Shown: in pieces, positions 61,021-64,000 of the stretch
How positions within the stretch are numbered: the stretch's first letter is position 1
Layout: each line of letters opens with the position of its first letter
Assembly (NCBI RefSeq): GCF_016462545.1
Contig: NZ_JAEMTA010000025.1
Span: 1 to 64,000 of the forward strand
Length of the DNA stretch: 64,000 nucleotides
Source: Mycolicibacterium sp.
Lineage (GTDB): Bacteria > Actinomycetota > Actinomycetes > Mycobacteriales > Mycobacteriaceae
Direction: 5' to 3'
Position numbers and translations under genes: made by a program
Notes under the pieces: generated by a model
Database searches by the model: none
Told to the model about the DNA's origin: nothing
What the model saw: the letters and a program-made list of their open reading frames with translations, nothing else

Positions 61021-62819
61021 AACCAGGAGTCGCGCATCTCCAGCGTGGTGCGATCGAGCGCCGCCAGGAGGTCGAGTTGCGGTGCGGTCCTGGGGAGTTC
61101 ATAGCGGAAGAAATATCTGGCCGCCTGGCGCTTGCCGTCGTAGAAATCGCTGGCGACGTTTCCGTCTGCGCTTTCGGCCACGACGAACTGCTCCAGCCAG
61201 ATCCACGCCATGACGACGTGTCCGAACGCCTCGAGGTAGATGGCGCTGTTGGCCAGCGTCGCGTCGACGTCACCTGAGGCGAACATCGCTCCCGTGACCT
61301 CGACCACCCGCTGCCAGGACGCGTTGAGCTGGGCGGCGAGGTCGGCGGCCTCTCCGCCTGCCGCAACGGCCTGCTCGATGGTCGCCGTGATGGCCCTGCC
61401 CAGCTCGGCGACACTCGCACCGCCGCGCTGAGTCACCTTGCGGCCCAACAGATCCAGGCTCTGAATGCCGTGGGTGCCTTCGTGGATCGGGTTCAGGCGG
61501 TTGTCGCGGTAGTGCTGTTCGACGTCGTATTCGCGGGTGTAGCCGTAGCCGCCGTGCACCTGAATGGCCAGATTGTTCGCCTCGAGGCACCACTGCGACG
61601 GCCAGCTCTTGGCGACCGGGACCAGGATGTCGAGCAGATCCGCTACGTGCTCGGCTTCCTCGTCCGACTCCGCGGTGCGCTGAAGGTCGATGAGCTTCGT
61701 GCAGTACAGGCCGAGGGCGAGGCCGCCTTCGACATAGGACTTCTGCGCCAACAGCATTCGCTTCACGTCGGCGTGCTCGACGATCGGCACCTGCGGCGTG
61801 GACGGATCCTTGACCAGCCTGCCCTGCGGGCGTTCACGCGCGTATTCGACGGACTTCAGATAGCCCGTGTAGCCCAGCGACACCGCGCCCATTCCGACCG
61901 CGAGGCGCGCCTCGTTCATCATGTGGAACATGTACATCAGCCCGCGGTGCGGCTCGCCGACGAGATAACCGACCGCCCCACCCTCGCCGCCCGGCGTGTG
62001 GACGCCTTCGCCGAAGTTCAGCACCGTGTTGCTGATACCGCGTTGGCCCATCTTGTGATTCAGCCCGGCGAGAGTGACGTCGTTGCGCTCCCCGATCGAA
62101 CCGTCGGCTTCGACGAGGTACTTGGGCACGATGAACAGCGAGATGCCCTTGGTACCGGCAGGTCCGCCGGGGATCTTCGCGAGTACCAGGTTGACGATGT
62201 TGTCGGTCAGTTCGTGTTCAGCTCCGGAGATCCACATCTTCGAGCCGAACAGCCGGTAGGTGCCGTCGTCGCGCGGCTCGGCCCGGGTCAGGATGTCGGC
62301 CAGCGACGACCCCGCCTGGGTCTCGGACAGTGCCATCGTGCCGGTGAAGCGGCCGGCCAGCATCGGTGCCACGAACGCCTCGATCTGCTGCTCGCTGCCG
62401 AACTTCGCGATGAGGTTGGCGTTGGCGATCGTCAGCATCAGATAGCCGGACGTGCTGACGTTCGCCGCCGAGACGTAGGCGAACGCCGCTTGGGCCACGC
62501 AGACCGGCAGCTGGGCGCCGCCGAGCGCCTCGTCCATGCTGGCGCCGATCAGGTCGGCCTGAGCAAACGCCTGGAGCGCCTCCCTGACCTCGGGTATCAC
62601 GGTGACGTGGTGCCCGTCGAACGTTGGCTCGTTGGCGTCACTCTTCTTGTTGTGCGTGGCGAAGTACTTCTCGGCGAGTTCCTCGCTGAGGTCCAGCACA
62701 CCGTCGAACGTGTCGCGGGAGTGCTCGGCGAAGCGCTGGCGCTTGGTCAGCTCGTCGACGCGGAGCCACTCGTACAGCAGGAAGTCGAGGTCGCGTCGCG
62801 ACAGCAGGGTGGATTTCAC
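61017..62819 (-). CDS. acyl-CoA dehydrogenase, long C-terminal-extended type
   Basis: The 600-residue protein is a FadE enzyme of the long form, with N-terminal, middle (MALSETQAGSSLADILTRAE) and C-terminal flavin domains. It has the NLAIQVHGGYGYTREYDVEQHYRDNR segment and an extra C-terminal domain of about 130 residues. It would desaturate an acyl-CoA with FAD; the substrate is unknown. GTG 62819 overlaps the TetR gene stop as GTGA, so regulator and enzyme are cotranslated. Confidence 0.9.
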   Translation of the reverse strand: MKSTLLSRRDLDFLLYEWLRVDELTKRQRFAEHSRDTFDGVLDLSEELAEKYFATHNKKSDANEPTFDGHHVTVIPEVREALQAFAQADLIGASMDEALGGAQLPVCVAQAAFAYVSAANVSTSGYLMLTIANANLIAKFGSEQQIEAFVAPMLAGRFTGTMALSETQAGSSLADILTRAEPRDDGTYRLFGSKMWISGAEHELTDNIVNLVLAKIPGGPAGTKGISLFIVPKYLVEADGSIGERNDVTLAGLNHKMGQRGISNTVLNFGEGVHTPGGEGGAVGYLVGEPHRGLMYMFHMMNEARLAVGMGAVSLGYTGYLKSVEYARERPQGRLVKDPSTPQVPIVEHADVKRMLLAQKSYVEGGLALGLYCTKLIDLQRTAESDEEAEHVADLLDILVPVAKSWPSQWCLEANNLAIQVHGGYGYTREYDVEQHYRDNRLNPIHEGTHGIQSLDLLGRKVTQRGGASVAELGRAITATIEQAVAAGGEAADLAAQLNASWQRVVEVTGAMFASGDVDATLANSAIYLEAFGHVVMAWIWLEQFVVAESADGNVASDFYDGKRQAARYFFRYELPRTAPQLDLLAALDRTTLEMRDSWF

Positions 62820-63466
62820 GTCGTCTCCGCGAGGTCGATGCCGAGTGGTTCGTCGGTCCGGACGGCGTCGTCACGGATCAAGCCGCGGAGCAACGCCGTG
62901 CTGAACTCGACGGCGATCTCCTGCGCGGTACGGCGTCCCTGCGGTCGTAGCCAGCGGTAGGAACCCAGCGTCATGCCGATGTATCCGAGGGCCAGCACGT
63001 GCGAGTCACAGTCGTAGAACTCGCCGCTGGCGATGCCGCGGTCGATCACGTCGCGGACGTGCTCGTAGACCGTGCTCTCGGCCTTGCGGATGTAGGCCAC
63101 CTGTTCTTCGGTGAACCACTCGGTGATGTAGGGCGCCTCCTGGAAGTACACGGCCCCACGCTCGACGTCGCTCGCAATGCCGACCAGGAGGCGGTGGGTG
63201 AAGTGGTAGATCATCTCGCGAGCCGAGGCCGACGGGTCGTCGTGCAATGCCTCCATGGTGAAGTCGGCGGCGCTCTTGCAGATGTCGAAGAGGATCAGCG
63301 ATTTGCTCGCGTAGTAGTGGTACACCGTGGCCTTGTTGAGACCCACCGCGTCGGCGACGTCGTCCATCCTGGTGCCGTGGTAGCCCCGCGCCGCGAACAG
63401 CTTGGTGGCGACGGCAAGCAGTTCCTCACGGCGGGTCAGGCCATTCGGCGGAGTTTCGCTGGACAT
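62816..63466 (-). CDS. TetR-family transcriptional regulator
   Basis: The 216-residue protein has a TetR helix-turn-helix (GYHGTRMDDVADAVGLNKATVYHYYASK, about 28-55) and an all-helical ligand domain with YITEWFTEEQVAYIRK. Being translationally coupled to an acyl-CoA dehydrogenase, it probably responds to an acyl-CoA and controls that gene and itself. A palindromic site lies 40-62 bases upstream of its start. Confidence 0.9.
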   Translation of the reverse strand: MSSETPPNGLTRREELLAVATKLFAARGYHGTRMDDVADAVGLNKATVYHYYASKSLILFDICKSAADFTMEALHDDPSASAREMIYHFTHRLLVGIASDVERGAVYFQEAPYITEWFTEEQVAYIRKAESTVYEHVRDVIDRGIASGEFYDCDSHVLALGYIGMTLGSYRWLRPQGRRTAQEIAVEFSTALLRGLIRDDAVRTDEPLGIDLAETT

Positions 63467-63505
63467 GGCGTCTCACTATATGTAGGCCGGGGGCTCACCC
63501 GGGTG

Positions 63506-63528
63506 CCAATCAACTGGTTGGTCCAGTT
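63506..63528. promoter_or_regulatory. candidate TetR operator
   Basis: The core CAAC-N2-GTTG (63511-63520) sits within a 16-base quasi-palindrome (63506-63521, 12 of 16 positions symmetric). It overlaps a second inverted repeat, AACTGG (63512-63517) with CCAGTT (63523-63528). It lies between the TetR gene and the divergent small-peptide gene, so both could be controlled from it. Confidence 0.45.
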
Positions 63529-63612
63529 TAGGCAAACCACGAGTTTGACTGTTCGGCGAGGGGTAGCGCGGGCTAGACTTCGAGAAATCAGTCTTCTCGC
63601 TTGGAGGTAAAG

Positions 63613-63723
63613 ATGGATCCGAATCCGGACTACGACGCCAGCGACGAGATCGAATACTTCTTCAACTTCGTCCCCTGGGGATTGCGCGGCGTGTACCCAC
63701 CGCCGGCCTACCCACCGGTCTAG
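63613..63723 (+). CDS. 36-residue acidic/aromatic peptide gene, unknown function
   Basis: ATG 63613 is preceded by a near-perfect ribosome site GGAGGTAAAG and opens 37 codons ending in TAG. The peptide has six acidic residues in its first half (DPNPDYDASDEIEY), a FFNFVPWG aromatic core, a single Arg, no Lys or Cys, and a Pro/Tyr tail (VYPPPAYPPV). A candidate -10 box TAGACT lies at 63574-63579 and a small hairpin CGAGAA/TTCTCG at 63581-63599. A 16-bp perfect terminator follows 11 bases after the stop. No signal peptide or membrane segment. I do not recognise the family. Confidence 0.7.
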   Translation: MDPNPDYDASDEIEYFFNFVPWGLRGVYPPPAYPPV

Positions 63724-63734
63724 TCGACAACACG

Positions 63735-63770
63735 AGACTGCCGCGACGCCCCTCGGCGTCGCGGCAGTCT
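63735..63770. terminator. strong stem-loop terminator (bidirectional)
   Basis: Arms 63735-63750 and 63755-63770 are perfect reverse complements over 16 bases with a 4-base loop. It follows the 36-residue peptide gene and precedes the convergent ABC ATPase stop by 20 bases, so it can serve both. There is no T tract, as is common in mycobacterial terminators. Confidence 0.8.
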
Positions 63771-63790
63771 TGGCTTGCCATCGTAGGGTC

Positions 63791-64000
63791 CTAGGCAGCC
63801 GCCGCCTTGACGGCCCGACCCACCTCCGCACGCAGCCGGGTGTATTCCGGCGAACGCCTCAGCTCGTCGGGATCGACGCCCGTGCGTGGCAGGTCGACCG
63901 GTAGGTCGAGCGCGATCTGGCCGGGCCTGCGGGTCAGCACCACGATGCGCGAACCCAGGAACGCCGCCTCGTCGGCACTGTGCGTGACGAACACCGTCGT
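63791..64000 (-). CDS. C-terminal part of an ABC transporter ATPase (nitrate/sulfonate/taurine type), truncated by window edge
   Basis: Sixty-nine codons remain. They start in the H-loop region (TVFVTHSADEAAFLGSRIVV), followed by LTRRPGQIALDLPVDLPR as in SsuB/TauB/NrtD-type ATPases, and a short C-terminal helix. Walker A, Walker B and the signature motif lie outside the window. The substrate cannot be judged from this part. Confidence 0.85.
   Translation of the reverse strand, partial: TTVFVTHSADEAAFLGSRIVVLTRRPGQIALDLPVDLPRTGVDPDELRRSPEYTRLRAEVGRAVKAAAA

Noticed and set aside
63613..63723. PqqA-like or mycofactocin-like precursor identity for the 36-residue peptide
   Set aside because: The Glu-x3-Tyr spacing of PqqA and the C-terminal Val-Tyr of MftA are not present, and no radical SAM gene is in view.
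1..64000. tRNA, rRNA, CRISPR arrays, insertion sequences or prophage
   Set aside because: I saw no cloverleaf-ending GTTCRANNC blocks, regular repeat-spacer units, transposase motifs or phage genes. The only repeat-bounded unit is the DUF559 cassette.

Overview
This is a GC-rich, almost fully coding chromosomal segment of a mycobacterium, most likely a rapid grower (Mycolicibacterium type). The evidence is a complete mce1 locus, an antigen 85 family mycolyltransferase, a haemophore-family protein, a full-length carboxylic acid reductase, a moxR3-type cluster and an F420-type PPOX protein. I see no tRNA, rRNA, CRISPR array or insertion sequence.

Layout from left to right. 1-12.7 kb is metabolic and regulatory: a PPOX protein, a DapB-like reductase, a carboxylic acid reductase divergent from a methyltransferase, a DMT transporter, a cytochrome P450, a LacI regulator and a large LuxR-type (LAL) regulator. 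12.8-16.0 kb is a tight four-gene oxidoreductase/hydrolase operon divergent from the LAL gene. 16-22 kb is envelope-related: SRPBCC protein, Ag85-like enzyme, haemophore, rhomboid protease, thioesterase, a small exported protein, and a sigma factor fused to a zinc finger, a membrane anchor and an external Pro/Thr-rich domain. 21.9-25.9 kb matches the M. tuberculosis Rv3166c-Rv3162c (moxR3) cluster in gene order.

26-36 kb corresponds to the Rv0181c-Rv0187 neighbourhood (O-methyltransferase, metallopeptidase, DUF2786 protein, monoacylglycerol lipase, sigG, pirin). It contains extra genes, including a DUF559-type nuclease-like gene bracketed by two related palindromes. 36-42 kb is accessory envelope material: a lipoprotein beta-propeller, a secreted phosphodiester glycosidase-like protein, and a large exported PE-PPE-domain protein whose nucleophile serine appears to be lost.

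42.3-57.2 kb is the mce1 operon on the minus strand (fadD5, yrbE1A/B, mce1A-F, mas1A-D), with the GntR regulator mce1R divergent to it. 58-61 kb carries the conserved flank (TB18.5-like, thioesterase, alcohol dehydrogenase) with an inserted D-2-hydroxyacid dehydrogenase. 61-64 kb holds an acyl-CoA dehydrogenase coupled to a TetR regulator, a 36-residue peptide gene with a very strong ribosome site and its own terminator, and the end of an ABC transporter ATPase.

Many adjacent genes are coupled by 4-base ATGA/GTGA overlaps, and several convergent pairs share their stop codons. The M. tuberculosis comparisons come from memory of gene order and family, not from a search.
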